From assembly GCA_963693365.1 (NCBI GenBank), contig CAVNZM010000016.1, positions 806,001 to 870,000 on the forward strand: a DNA stretch of 64,000 nt. Reading direction: 5' to 3'. Positions 1 through 48,202 of the stretch are shown here, one piece after another. How positions within the stretch are numbered: position 1 is the first letter of the stretch; the number at the start of each line of letters is the position of its first letter. Source of the stretch: Amoebidium appalachense (Eukaryota > Ichthyosporea). Under the pieces are notes generated by a model. The model saw nothing but the letters and a program-made list of their open reading frames with translations, had not been told where the DNA came from and did not search any database. Position numbers and translations under genes: made by a program.

Positions 1-190
1 CCGCAAACCTACCCCCCATGGCGTAACATTTCCTATTGTTATACCACATCCCTGAGTGGCCAGAGAGTACACACGTATATTTACGTTAGAAGGAAAGACA
101 GGAAGTAAAATTGTTTGCAGTATGTGTGTGTAATGTAGAGAAAACAAGAGAATTTTCATTGTTTTTGTATGTACGTATGTAGTGTGTGTG

Positions 191-253
<63 letters not shown>

Positions 254-730
254 CGCGTGTATGTGTGTGTTGTGTTGTGTGTGTGTGTGTACACATGTGT
301 GTATATACATATACTGTCTTTCTTTCCTTCTCCTTTTTCGTTTTTTAACAAGCAAAAATATCCTCAATCCAATTGCCAAAAAAAAAAAAACAGCTTGTTT
401 CATTCGACAACAGTTTAGAATACTCGTGCAAGGTTTGAATTCTTGATTTGTGATTGTCCAATCTCAAGTCCTGCTATCTCTTTTCTCCAGAGACAAAGAA
501 CCAGAACAAAAATTTAATTATTAATTTTCTTTTTCTTTTTCTTTTTATTTTTTATTTTATTTTTATTATTTTATTATTTTTTTTTATTATTATTATTATT
601 TTTTTTTTTTTTTTTTGTGTGTGTGGGGGGGGGGGGGGGGGGGGGGAGGGGGGGACAATTTAGAGTATCAGAGTAGAAAGGATGAATGCAGCCCCGTGCC
701 AAGGTTTTTTTCCTCTTTTTTTTTCCCCTT

Positions 731-765
<35 letters not shown>

Positions 766-965
766 TGTGTGTGTGAGATTGGAGGAAATATCTGAGAAAA
801 TGAAAAAGGTATTAAGGATTATGATTCAAAGCAAAGACAGAATAGAGCAAAACGGGACAAAATAGCATGGCATCAGTTGAATAACCCCCCCCCCCCCCCC
901 CCCCCTTTTTTTCTTCCTTTTTTTTTTTTTTTTTTTTTTTAACTCTTTCCTTTCCTCTCCCACAG
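1..965 (+). other. Upstream intron or 5' flank of ABC transporter gene 1, no coding exon seen
   Basis: No exon of the transporter can be placed here. The stretch holds a (GT)n tract with a GC-alternating end (about 186-255), T-rich and A-rich runs, a G-run near 627-645, T-runs at 730-752 with (GT)n, a C-run at 885-905 and a T-rich tract ending in the acceptor CACAG at 961-965. In gene 2 the corresponding intron is about 1.8 kb, so the two N-terminal exons of gene 1 are expected to lie to the left of the window. Confidence 0.6.
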
Positions 966-17654
<16,689 letters not shown>

Positions 17655-17673
17655 GATTGTAACCTGTTTTAGT

Positions 17674-17702
17674 TATTTATTTATTTATTTATTTATTTAT
17701 TC
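17674..17702 (+). promoter_or_regulatory. ATTTA-repeat (AU-rich element-like) in the gene 1 3' UTR
   Basis: Six tandem TTTA units start 20 bp after the gene 1 stop codon. Overlapping ATTTA pentamers are the hallmark of AU-rich mRNA-stability elements in animals and fungi; function here is inference, and a simple tetranucleotide repeat is an equally good description. Confidence 0.35.
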
Positions 17703-18081
17703 TTTTTTGCAAGTTATTGTATGTACCTTTGTTTGCCATATATAAACCTAGTTCAGCTGTCTGTAAATTAGTAAAATAAGTACCTTCTCATTATCGCTGA
17801 TAATATACTAGTTTTTAGTTTAACATTGAATTTGCGAATTTCCCCCCCTCCTTTTTTCTTCTTTTCTCTCCGTTTTTTTTTTTTACATTTGTATTGTCCG
17901 GTCATAAACCAACCGTCTTTGTGTTGGTACCATGCTCAAGCAAATGATTGCCATAACTTTCTTGCAGACCCTACCCTTGTACATACAGATATGGTGGAAA
18001 GAATGTTTCCGAGTGAATAGTTGTGTCGTGTACGTGCATATTTGTGTGTCCAATTGAATATTTGTATGTATGGGGAGGAAG

Positions 18082-18116
<35 letters not shown>

Positions 18117-18714
18117 GCTATCTACTCGAAGCAAAGAGAGATAAGTCTCAGGTATGGGGGTTTTTTCTCGGAATATCCCCTCAGCGGTATATCATGATCA
18201 AGTACATAGATGTCGGGTGTTGATTATATGTCAGGGTTTTTTACTCTATGAAGCACAATATCAACTAAGAAGACAAATCAACTAGTTGGGTTCCCCGTTT
18301 TTTTTTTTTTTTTTTTTTTTTTAATGCATAGACATTTTTTTTTTCACTGGTGTACGTATGTGACGCTTTTCTTTTTGAATTGCATGGCTGCTCGAAAATA
18401 GCATATGATGTTCCTGAAGTGATGCTGCCGAATCATGATTAAAATTTAAAAAATATTTATAAAATATTAATAATTTGATAATATCCCTATTTACAATGAA
18501 TGAAGGGCTCAATTGATGTACAATGGTTGAAGTGTGTATGATCGCTTTTTGGGGTGTATACGTGTGCGGGTTGGGGAAGGGGGGGGGGAAGGGGGGGGGG
18601 GGGGGGGGGGGATAGGCACGGGGGATATGCACACATTGTACGAGGGGGGTGTATGTACGTGTTCTTATGTACTGTGTGAATGCCTTGAAACGATTCCCAG
18701 GCTGGCTGCAGCTT

Positions 18715-18740
18715 ACGTTAAATAAATAAATAAAAAGAAA
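18715..18740 (+). terminator. Candidate polyadenylation signals for gene 1
   Basis: Three overlapping AATAAA hexamers in an A-rich context about 1.07 kb beyond the gene 1 stop. They are the clearest canonical signals in the spacer on the plus strand, but a 1-kb 3' UTR is long and the A-rich repeat could be incidental. Confidence 0.3.
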
Positions 18741-18935
18741 GAAAGGAAAAAAATTCAAAACAAAAGAGATCTCTAGAAGACCCATGATTCTTTTAGGTAA
18801 GTTGTACCGGTGGCGCCCTTACATGTACAACAAGCAGATACATACCCGGCGAATATTAATAGCCCACCCACACACGTCTCCATATGCACACGCCACACAT
18901 GTGTACACGCTTTAAATTTGCCAATTAATATGGTC

Positions 18936-18974
<39 letters not shown>

Positions 18975-18988
18975 ATCCCCCCCTCCAC

Positions 18989-19035
<47 letters not shown>

Positions 19036-19205
19036 TCTCTCTCTCTCTCCCCCGTCGACCATTCACCTATCTGTGCACACCCACACACACATACACCCAG
19101 GCACGCACACCCATGCATGTGTGTTCAGCCATACCCCATCACGATTCATGGGCCCACCCGTGAACTACCCACCCAATCATCTTCAGCACACGTGCGCGCG
19201 CACAC

Positions 19206-19314
19206 ACTTTTTTTTTTAAAGAACTCACGAAGCCCCCATACACACACTCTTTAGTTTTTAAAGAACTCACAAAGGGGCGCGCGTGAAATTTTTTAAAGAA
19301 CACACGAAGCGGAT
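19206..19314. repeat. Three short direct repeats in the spacer
   Basis: A motif of the form TTTTTAAAGAACTCAC-AAG occurs three times, at about 19207-19231, 19253-19278 and 19289-19313, with small changes and GC-rich spacers. Function unknown. Confidence 0.7.
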
Positions 19315-19982
19315 GTGCCCATCCACGTGTCAATGAAGTGGCAAAGTTTCATGGTGCCTCCAAAACCACAGTGCCCCAAGTACATTAGTCCCTTAATTAA
19401 CATCACTAGCTTTGGCATCCCTTTATACTCCAACTCATGGGGAGCCCATACCACCCACAAACAATAACTACGATCAAACATAACTACGCATGCAACACTG
19501 TTGCAGCAATTAGCCATCCACCTATTGTCTTTGTCTCCATCAACTTGGATACACATGTCAGCTTCGACATTGCTTTCTATTCAAACTTCCCAGCGACATC
19601 TATTTGGATCAAATTATGAATGTTCAGGAAAAATAGATGAAAAACACAGTGATATAACTAACATTATGCCAAGCGCTTAAGGAAACTGTAAAAACGGTTT
19701 TCATATTTATAGATCACCGTGTGTGTGTGTGTTGGCTAAGAAAACGTGCTTGTGCTGACGAGCTTGGTACTTTATGTGTTTATGTGTTTATGTGTTTATG
19801 TGTTTATGTGTGTGTGCGCGTGCAAGTTTGTGCATGCGTGTATATCTACATCTTTGCGTCTCTTCTTTTTTCTTTTCCTTTCCCTTTTTTTTTGCCCCTT
19901 TTCTTTTCCCGGGAGGGGGGGGGAAGGGGGGGGTATGTAGGTAGCATAGGTAGCTAGGTAGCCGAACACTCTTCCTTCTCCC

Positions 19983-38776
<18,794 letters not shown>

Positions 38777-40051
38777 TTTCGACTTCCGTCCCTTTCACAC
38801 TCCTATGAGTGCTTCTAATCTGACCTTACAGTCTCTGTTTTGTAAAGTTTTTCCGGTTATGTTTTTATCCTTCGTCGTTTCGCACACATGGGGTGAGTCA
38901 CATGTGTGATCAAGTGTGTGGGCGGGATTTGTTTTTTTATGTGGACGGCACTTTTTGCCAGATCTGGCAATTACAAAACAGCACAACAAACGCATGATAT
39001 CTAGTCTATCAAACGGACGGATCTGTAGATCCTCCAAAGCATGTGGTGCACCGCGTGCGCTGGTGCGCACTTGATACCCCTGATTCCCAGCAATAGGGAT
39101 AACCAGTATATTTACAGTAAAAGAATTTTTGTATAGTGTAAATATAATAAGCCAAGAAACCGAATTAAATGCAGTGGTTTGCTGGTTTTTCACACTGTAT
39201 ACGCTATAAGGCAGCCCAAGGCTATGGTCCATCCTAGTGGTCCTGACCCGGTAACTAGTAGTTTGAGTTTCCGCACATTGATTTGTCTACACACGGCGAT
39301 CTATTGAAAAGCAAAAGAGCTCAAAACCATGCGTCGGGAAGTTTTATTTATCTTTTAAGATGATCCGTTTATTCACATAAATTTACAGACTATATTATAC
39401 TTGTATCTTTATCCATGCGTCTCGGCATCTTTGTGAAATTTTATCGGATAAAAGACACAGGGCATTAGAGTCACTACCAATGTTGCTCAATTGATCTATA
39501 TAAAGAAAACCAAAACCAGGCATCAATTCGTTTCGTATCATGACATGTTCTTACCGTGCATTTTGGCGCGCATTTAGCCAACCGCAAACGCTTAAGGCCA
39601 AGTTGGGGCAGCCGCTTGCGGCGCTTGGCCGCGTAGCTGTGTTGAAAACTGCGGGGGAAAAACATAACTACAGTAAGTGCTTGGCAAAGATTCCAAACTA
39701 TATGTGGCACTATCAAGAGTGCTATAGGTGATGATAATATATGGTGTAGTTGTTAGTTGGGCAAGATCTAAATATGCACATTCAAGTTAAACATGGCCCG
39801 CTGTTTGCGAAGGGGAACACGGTTGCAACATATATTTGGTTTGGGGAAGGCCCCTGACTTCCTAACGTACGTACTGCAGGCGGCGACCAGTACATGTCAG
39901 CAGTGCAGTGTGTAGCGTCAGCCACGCACCCACATACACACAGTGACTACACGCGCACACGAACAATCATGCACATGTGGACGCATGCTCACCCACCAGG
40001 CTGAGCGTACACACAGGCGCGCACGCTCCCCCCCTCCCCCCGAGGCTCTCT

Positions 40052-40318
<267 letters not shown>

Positions 40319-41687
40319 CCCTCCCTCTCTTTCTTTTTCTCCCTCCCTACCTATCTCCTCCTTCCCCCCTTCCCTCCCCCCCCCCCCCCCCCCCTCCCCC
40401 ACCCCACCCCTCTCTCCCCCCCTTTGTCCCTCTCCGTTGCCTCATAGTATTGCTCTTTCAAATGGATTCATTCGGCAAATAACCTAGAGATTCTCCTTTG
40501 AACCTTGCCAGTATCAGTATGGTGATGTATGTCTTGTTCCGCAGACACTTCCATTTCGAGGCTGTTCTCGCGCTCCCTTGAACTTCCCTGTTTCAGAATT
40601 GTGCGTGCCCCTCCCCGGCCTCCCCACCTCCGCACATACACAGGACGGAGAGACTTGACACACAGGAAGGGAGAAAAGAGATAGGGAAACTCAAGAAAAC
40701 CCCACTCAAGAGACCCCAGAGGTTTTTTTTAAAAAAAAATAAAAAAAAAAAAAAATTTGGGGGGGGGGGGGAGGGGAGGGGAGGGGGGGAGGGAGGGGAG
40801 GGAGGGGGGAGGGGGGAGGAGGGAGGGGAAGACATTGCCGTTACAGATCTCACCAGTATGCTCCGTGTTTTGGGAGCGCAAGAGAAACGAGACTACGTGA
40901 GCAGCAACATGTATGCAAGGTGTTTAAATGTTTAACGGACTATCAAGTAATATCAAGTAATATTGTGTACCGTGGTAGTTGTGTTGACTTGTTAACATTT
41001 GCCACTGATTCAAGGTGCACTGCTAATGTAGCGGCTGAAAACGGGTCACTTGGAGAGTGCACAATACCGAGACATGACCGGCTCTGATGTAGCGGACGAG
41101 TCGTAGCCATAAGCAGGATGACTTGCGTCAAATAAGCTGGGTAAGATTCAAAGCCGCTTTCCCTTTCTCTTCGTTTCCATCGTTTTGTTTTCCCTTTCCT
41201 GGTTAGGGTCGCCTTCAGTGCCTTCATTTCCAACTCAGTCTGTGCAATAAGTATTATTCACATATATTCCTACTTTATTGAATCTATAAAAAATATTGCA
41301 GCTCCCCTATCCCCCTGCCACTGTGCTTGGTCGCTTTTAGCTAAACAGAGACACCAACACTATGCCGCATTTCTTGCAGCGGTAGCTATGTTGGAGGGGT
41401 GGGGGCTCGCCTTCTGAATGCTGCTTGTGATGAAAATTCTCTACCCTCAATTGCAAACTCAACAGTGCTATGCTGTATTTTGGATTTAACCCAGCTCCGA
41501 CGGTGTAGAGAAGCTGGTGATTCACCGAATATCGATAATGTCACTGCAAAGTAGCTATCACTTGACACACAAATGAAAGTACTGCTACTAACATGAACAC
41601 ATTCATGCACCCCGCACTGCCAGAAGGGGAACTAATAGCCGTCCCACCGTACTGGCTTCCTTACGTTGTATGTGGCGCGAACACACA

Positions 41688-41925
41688 CACGCGTGCGCGT
41701 GCGCGCGCGCACACACACGCACGCACACACACACACACACAAGCACACACACACAAGCACGCACGCACCGTGACAAAACACACACACGCGCGCGTGTGCA
41801 CACACACACAAAACAAACACGCACGCACGCACGCATGCGCGCACACGCACACACAGACACAATACACACGCACGCACGCAGTGTCACACACACGTACAAA
41901 CACAAGCACACGCAACACAGCCAGC
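41688..41925. repeat. Compound (CA)n/(CG)n microsatellite
   Basis: Alternating purine-pyrimidine sequence of CACACA, GCGCGC and ACGCACGC blocks, interrupted by ACAAAACA pieces. A further Z-DNA-prone tract; no coding potential beyond repeat frames. Confidence 0.93.
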
Positions 41926-42104
41926 CTCACGCAGCCCATGTGACACTTCACATGTATACGTATACCCATACACACACCGATATTTCCTTTCCCACGAATG
42001 GATGTTTGTACAGAGTCACAGCAGCACACACAAATCTGAAGACATGGCAACTATTTGGCAATCACACGTGTGAAGGACATCGCTTCCGCCCCTTTTCTCG
42101 GACC

Positions 42105-42377
42105 TCAACCCACGGCATTCAGCTGCAAGTACTTTGTTAGGTCAACTTCAAGACTTTGTGTTACGGTGTCAACACAGTGTGTCGTCGTGTATATCACCAA
42201 CCAAGGGGTCACCCCTTCAAGCTCTGCCAGCCGAGCTCGCAGACTCTCAGAGTGGGCAGCACAAATGTGTGACAGTCGTTTATCCTTAGGAATGCGGCAA
42301 TAGAGCAGCTGTGGAATGTATCCGCAACACCCAATCAACTTGCTTTTTGGGCCGGAACCCCGGACACACGGAGTCAT
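42105..42377 (-). CDS. Possible small hypothetical protein or exon (90 codons)
   Basis: An ATG-initiated frame free of simple repeats. It has a mixed composition with a Cys-containing N-terminus (CCGYIPQLLYCRIPKDKRL) and an amphipathic middle, so it reads more like coding sequence than its surroundings. No family is recognised, no flanking exon is identified and the frame may be chance. Confidence 0.25.
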   Translation of the reverse strand: MTPCVRGSGPKSKLIGCCGYIPQLLYCRIPKDKRLSHICAAHSESLRARLAELEGVTPWLVIYTTTHCVDTVTQSLEVDLTKYLQLNAVG

Positions 42378-42555
42378 GATGTGCTAACGCGCGGCACGGT
42401 TTTAGCTGTTGTGTTCTGACAGATATTCAATGGACAACGGAAAATTAGAAGCTCGCAATGATTTTCATATTTTTCCTTGCTTATTCGGTTAATTCTGGTA
42501 GGTGCTTTGCCACAGCCTGTCAAGTAGGCCAGAGTCTGGGTCCTGTTACAAGTAG

Positions 42556-42908
42556 AGTCGGGTACCCCACAGAGATGGAGCGGTCTAGTCTAGTCAGCCC
42601 GGACTAGCCCGAAAAGCATTCGGGTTGGGGCTGACTAGCCCAGCCCGGAAACTAAACGGGTTGAGCTAGGGGTGTTTGGGCTGGGACCCCCCTCTCACCC
42701 CCCTCACCCACCATATAGCAACCCCCCAGGAGATTAAAACCTCCCTTAAAACCCCCCTTCTTATATGTCATTTACGCAAACAGACCTGCCATATTACGGT
42801 AGGCCAGCTGGCCCAACCCAACCCATTTCCAGCCCGAAACTTTTGCGGGTTCGGCTGACCCAGCCCTAGACCGGCCCAAAACCCGCCGCACCATCTCTGG
42901 TACCCCGG
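42556..42908. mobile_element. MITE-like palindromic element, about 350 bp
   Basis: The segment starts GGGTACCCCACAGAGATGG and ends with CCATCTCTGGTACCCC, giving imperfect terminal inverted repeats of about 20 bp that extend with gaps (AGCGG, TCTAG, AGCCCG) for some 50 bp. The interior is made of many short inverted GGGCTGA/TCAGCCC and CCCGAA/TTCGGG pieces, so the whole could fold into a large hairpin. No protein is encoded. Non-autonomous DNA transposons look like this; no clear target-site duplication is seen. Confidence 0.5.
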
Positions 42909-43648
42909 CTTCTATAACCAGGTACGATTAGATACTTATCACACAATAGCATAGCCGCTACTTTAAGCTCATTTTATTGGTGTGCGCCGACAGCGCCCCA
43001 GGCTGATCAGTGATCGGGTACGTAGTCTATACAAGTACCCTAACTCGGCATCTTTACACATTTGTTTTTATTTTTGCGGCACATAAGATTCTTTCGTGAC
43101 GTCATTATGTCATTACGCAGACTAATTTTTAGCCGATCCCAAACGGTGCTTTTTCTGGTGATTTCCATCCATCCATTCGACAGTGTGTCAGTGCTGGAAA
43201 ACTGTGTCACTGAATGGACGTTTTATCTATGTTTTCACTTTTTACTCTATACTCGTGTCACCCCTTATCTAATACCCATTACTACCTTGGTGTACGTTTA
43301 GCTTTACTTCTGAACAGCGTAGGTCTAGTCAGGGCTCTCAAACATCCCATTTCTAAAGGTACACAGTGACAAAACCAAAAACGTCTTTTGATCTCGCACT
43401 TAGCTTCTTTCTGACAAGGGAGCTGTCTTGACATTCACAGACATATACATATAGTAAATTCACACTAAGCATTATAACCACTACACACAGTAAGCCTAAC
43501 AGTGTACCCTCGGAAGCTTTGCGGACCAGAGAATGCACTAAGCAACGTATGTTTTGTGGGCCCAACAAACGCCAACCTCAAATCACTAAATGCCTACACA
43601 CAGGGCTTTCCACACACAACCCAAAACTCTTTCCATTATAGAAGATAA

Positions 43649-44416
43649 CACTCAGTTTCAACATGTGCCAACAACAAACCATGGCTGAAAGAATTGCAGT
43701 TCATCCCATGTCAGGACGACCGGAGTCGAAAAATTCTCCGTCCCCAGGTAGCTGAGGCACATGCTCGTTTTGCCGCGCTCAGGCAACAACTGTACGGGGA
43801 AAATGGGGGCTTGTACGTTATCACCAGTACACTCGCAGTGCAACCGTGTGTTCCCAAACCACGCGACGCACCAACAATAAACATTCCTACGGTGAGCGCG
43901 CCGGCGCACCAGGCAAAAGAAAACCATCAGCCACATACAGCGCACGAGAGAAGGACAACACTACATGACAAGGTGGGAAAGGTGTGTTTGAAGCAGTTGC
44001 AGAAGGGCGGTGCCCTAGGATTAGCGCGAGTTGCACCGCAGGAGGCGACTGGTAAACCAATGGTACTTTATGCCACTAGTCCCAATCTCAGCCGAGACAA
44101 AAAGGGGCTATCGGCATTGGTGAGAATGGACTCGTCAATTACGAAGAGTTCCCCGGTAATTTGTAATTCCTTGAGTAATCGCGACGTACGCAGTCCAAAT
44201 TCTCTTGATGGAGCGTTTGAGGATTGGACGAATGGAGACGTGGCTGCGACACAGAGAATGAGGCGCAATCTTGGTGATCCATATGAAGGTGCTGGGGAGG
44301 AGGAGGAGGAGGGGGCGGTAAAACATGAGGAGGGGATGGTGTTTTTTGAGAGCGATAGGAGAGCGGCTGTGGTGTGGAAGAGGGTGAGAAAGATGCTGTT
44401 GGGGCTGAAACCATAA
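43649..44416 (+). CDS. Hypothetical protein, probable terminal exon
   Basis: An open frame of about 255 codons of normal complexity, free from stop at 43649 and ending with TAA at 44414-44416. No in-frame ATG precedes the body; a plausible acceptor is AATTGCAG at 43692-43699, so 5' coding exons probably lie upstream. The translation is basic overall, with an acidic stretch (GEEEEEG) about 40 residues from the end and a basic C-terminus (RRAAVVWKRVRKMLLGLKP). No domain or family is recognised. The mixed composition in a repeat-rich region is the main support. Confidence 0.45.
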   Translation, partial: HSVSTCANNKPWLKELQFIPCQDDRSRKILRPQVAEAHARFAALRQQLYGENGGLYVITSTLAVQPCVPKPRDAPTINIPTVSAPAHQAKENHQPHTAHERRTTLHDKVGKVCLKQLQKGGALGLARVAPQEATGKPMVLYATSPNLSRDKKGLSALVRMDSSITKSSPVICNSLSNRDVRSPNSLDGAFEDWTNGDVAATQRMRRNLGDPYEGAGEEEEEGAVKHEEGMVFFESDRRAAVVWKRVRKMLLGLKP

Positions 44417-44851
44417 CCGATAACTCATTGATTATGGCCATGATGTATTTTGTATAATTGTAAGGCAGTTGTGGTGCCAGTTTTTAGACATGTTTTTGTC
44501 ATTCACTCCTATATGTCGAATGAATCTCCTGTAAGAGAGGCTATTGTTGTACATAACTGCAATCGTAGAAAGTGAATCAACACGCTAACTTAAACAGCAC
44601 ATCCCCCCCCTAACTTTAATAGTGCTCTGTTTGCCGTGTCCAAAATCTTGAAATTCTTAACAATTTAGAATACAAACCGGGAGTTATGGATTCGTTTGGT
44701 GCTCTATGTTTACTGAGATGAGAGCCCAGAGTGGTTGACTGTTATCCTCTAGACATTCGGAATGTACATAAATGGTATATCGTTTTTAAAGAACTAGTGC
44801 AATCGTTATATATTGAGAGAGAGATATGTAGTGGGGGGGGGGTGGATTGAA

Positions 44852-44885
<34 letters not shown>

Positions 44886-45676
44886 AAGCAAAAAATATGT
44901 AAATACTTCAAAGCTGCTGACTTGTACATATCGGGACTAAATTACTGTCTGGATATGTCTGGAAATTCTGTCTGGATATATATCTACCTTACTGGTGCAT
45001 ATCTGTGCGAAATTTCTTAAAAGAAGCACGAAAGTGTGTCCCAACTGGCCTGGGGTACTTGCGAAAATGGAGGATTTAACGTGAAAGTGTACATGATGTT
45101 GCTATTCTTGGCCGGGTAGTAAACGCTATCTACTTAAATGGACCAATTATCACTGGGCATATACCGCTTTCAACATTTTTGGGGGGGGGGAGAAGGGGGT
45201 ATTAGAGAGAGAGCATCCTCCTTCCTGGGGGTTCTCGTATATTATTTGCAGAGATCTAGAACAATTTCACATTCTATTTATGAAAAGTAAAACACGTGCA
45301 ATGGCGCCCTGAGTCAAGACGGGTTTCATATGATTTACTGAATCTCGGTTTTTCGTGAAAGAACGTGGTGTTGAGTGGGCACCGTTGGGAACTTGCTCCT
45401 TTGCATCAGACTTTGCAGAACCAATCATATCCGAGAAAACAGTACCATATATGGTAGTAATCCTAGTTGCGTGGCTGACGACCATTAATCCGTTCGATTC
45501 TTTAAACTGACACGGAGACTGTGGAGCCTCGGACTCCCTTTAGATGTCTTCGAAGGTGAAATTGTAAGGTTGGCCGTGGAGGTGTTTGGGAGGGGGGTGG
45601 AGGTGGGAGGGGAGGGGGGAGGACGGGGAGACTTCGAGTAAAAGAAACGGGAGGCTCATGAAGGGTGCGGCTGCGG

Positions 45677-45722
<46 letters not shown>

Positions 45723-46020
45723 AGAGGAGGAAGACAATTGCCATCATAAGGCCTCAGTGCCTTTTTAATGGTCTGAAATCCGATCCGGGATATAAATTTG
45801 TGGGTTGGTGAGTACCGTGTAGGTGGTGTGGCCACGTAGAAGGGGTGCACAGCATGTGTGGGCCCGGGGGAGGGGGGAGGGGGGAGGGGGGACTTAGAGG
45901 GGTGTTAGGCAGAATGGCTATTGAATTGTGGGGGGGAGGGGGGGGAGGGAGACGTATCAAATATCAAAATCATATGTTTACATGAACCGGGGGCCTGGGG
46001 GCGGAAGCGGGGGAGGGGAA

Positions 46021-46056
<36 letters not shown>

Positions 46057-46498
46057 AGTATACTCTACCGGGAAGCTGAGGGGTTCTGGTTTTTGATTGG
46101 TTTTATGCGGCATCGTATACATATTGCCAAAATTGGACAGTCAACTTGAAGCCTTGGCGGCTCAGAATGATTAAACTTGAAAGTCGGGCGACAGTTATTT
46201 GAACTGGGTTTGGTTGAGTGATTTAAAAATACTCCATTTCTGTTTGGCATGGCCTGGTTTATACCGATGGGTTAGGTTTATAATTATATTAATTATAGGT
46301 TTATTTTACAGGTTTATGAATTGCCAAATTCGTGTGTGTTCACGTGCCCTGCATGAACTAAGCATTATAGAATTCCCCGAGTTTGACAAAAGTTCCTCAG
46401 TTTAGAATTCACTGAATGATTCATGAATTTAAAACTTTCGGGGCCAAGAAACGATTCTGCTTGTGCTTGCATGCGTGTGGGCCAAATACTATAAAGGA

Positions 46499-46533
<35 letters not shown>

Positions 46534-46537
46534 AGAA

Positions 46538-46608
<71 letters not shown>

Positions 46609-46880
46609 GCAGTTTTGAAAAGGTGCGGGCGGGGCCCCAGGACTTGAAGCGGTTCTTTTAGGTAACATTTGAGTAAGTGAGCGAAGCACCCCACAAGTGC
46701 CTTGAGTATTAAACTTCTTAAAACACTGTAGAACACTTTAAAAACACTTCACCATCATCAAACCGGCAAATCGAAAGTGAACGAGGCAGCCGTGGAAGCA
46801 AAATGTGGAAGGGGCAGAGGAAGGGGATGGTGGGGCTTTTGAGGGTGCTGTGGTGGGCGGGAGGGGGGGGAGGGGGGGGG

Positions 46881-46920
<40 letters not shown>

Positions 46921-46946
46921 AACGGTTTTCAAAGTCACGTGTGTGT

Positions 46947-47012
<66 letters not shown>

Positions 47013-47207
47013 ACAGGCTGTGTGTGTGTGTTTGTGTGTGTGTCTCGGTGCCTGTGTGTGCGAGGTAAGGCGCGAATTCAACGGTGTGGCTTTTACTAAA
47101 AAGGCAGTTTTCAGTGGCAAAGATGTCTCTGAATTCGAACTCTTCAATGTGCTTGTGTGTATGGTATAGAGTTGATGGGGGCGCGTGCCCGGCAGGTGTG
47201 TGTGTGT

Positions 47208-47243
<36 letters not shown>

Positions 47244-47435
47244 TGAATGCGTCAAAAAGTACGAAGTACACAAGAACAAGCGGGGGGGGGGGGGGGGGGG
47301 GGGGGGGAGGGCCTAAATTGCAACGAGCAGCACCACGGAAACACGGATTTCCAACCAGATTTAGTTAGCGGTTGAAATATACATAGGTCATGATATTTGG
47401 TGGTGGTGGTGTCACGTGTGTGTGTGTGTGTCTGT

Positions 47436-47474
<39 letters not shown>

Positions 47475-47614
47475 CGCGTGTGTGTATGTGTATGTGTGTG
47501 TGTTTGGTGTGCGAACAGTACAAGGTGTGTGCGAGTGTGCGAGTGAGTGAGTGAGTGAGTGAGTGAGTGAGTGTGTTGGGGGGGGGGGGGGGGGGGGGAA
47601 GAGGGGGGGAGAGA

Positions 47615-47655
<41 letters not shown>

Positions 47656-48202
47656 ATGGTTGTCTAAACTTGCTGCAGCTGGAGTTTTTTAATGAATTTA
47701 TGTAACGAATTCGTCATTATTCGAAAAAGAGGGTGGTGAAGTGCCTCAACGATTTAAGATGCTACGCGCCAACAACACCATGGCGAGAAGATGAAATGTG
47801 GCTATTAAAAACTCTCCTTTCTGGGCCATCTAGATCTATGCTGTACCGTGCGTATGCGTTAAAAACTTTTTAAGTTATTTTATATTTAAATATCACGCCA
47901 GCTGTTTGCGTCTGCAGCTTGACACAGTATGTGGGTTAGTTGACAATTCAAGTATGTTGTGCAGTGAACGTGTGCTAAAAGAATCATTAATTAGTCATAT
48001 ACGGAGAAAAGAGCCTCGCTCCTCATACGAAGCTACGAACTTTGACCGGCCGATGGATACCACCCAAAACACAACACATGGAGTAACCAAAATCCCCCCC
48101 CCACCCCCCTCGCCCCTCTTCCCCCCAAACATCCCTGAAAAGCACCATTCTTTGCAGAACTATTATATCCACTAGAGTCTAAATTTTTTTTTAAAAAAGG
48201 CA
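44417..48202. other. Intergenic region with homopolymers and microsatellites
   Basis: No gene is recognised. G-runs lie at 44852-44884, 45678-45721, 46018-46054, 46500-46532, 46885-46918, 47210-47241, 47282-47307 and 47616-47654. A (GA)n tract lies at 46541-46604 and (GT)n at 46939-47011 and 47417-47500. A (GAGT)n stretch is at 47540-47570. A frame at 47906-48175 (+) lacks support. Confidence 0.6.
46541..46604. repeat. (GA)n microsatellite preceded by a G-run
   Basis: A pure (GA)n tract of about 32 units directly after a 33-base G-run and GGAAGAAAGG. It lies outside any recognised gene. Confidence 0.95.

Larger units (their letters stand above)
17655..19982. other. Convergent intergenic spacer and 3' UTRs between ABC genes 1 and 2
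   Basis: No coding sequence is recognised between the two stop codons. The spacer contains an ATTTA repeat just after gene 1, a G-run at 18087-18112, T-runs at 18298-18322, A/T-rich sequence to 18770, a C-run at 18939-18970 followed by (CA)n to 19032, and a (TGTTTA)n stretch at about 19776-19808. Candidate polyadenylation motifs (AATAAA on +) cluster at 18719-18733. Confidence 0.7.

Noticed and set aside
182-446. Open frames made of Cys-Val or Thr-His repeats in (GT/CA)n tracts, here and throughout the window
   Set aside because: They are translations of dinucleotide repeats, overlap in several frames and lie in introns or spacers.
38795-39232. 145-codon minus-strand frame upstream of ABC gene 2
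   Set aside because: No family resemblance and no phase-compatible junction to gene 2 exon 1, which has its own family-like ATG start at 38776.
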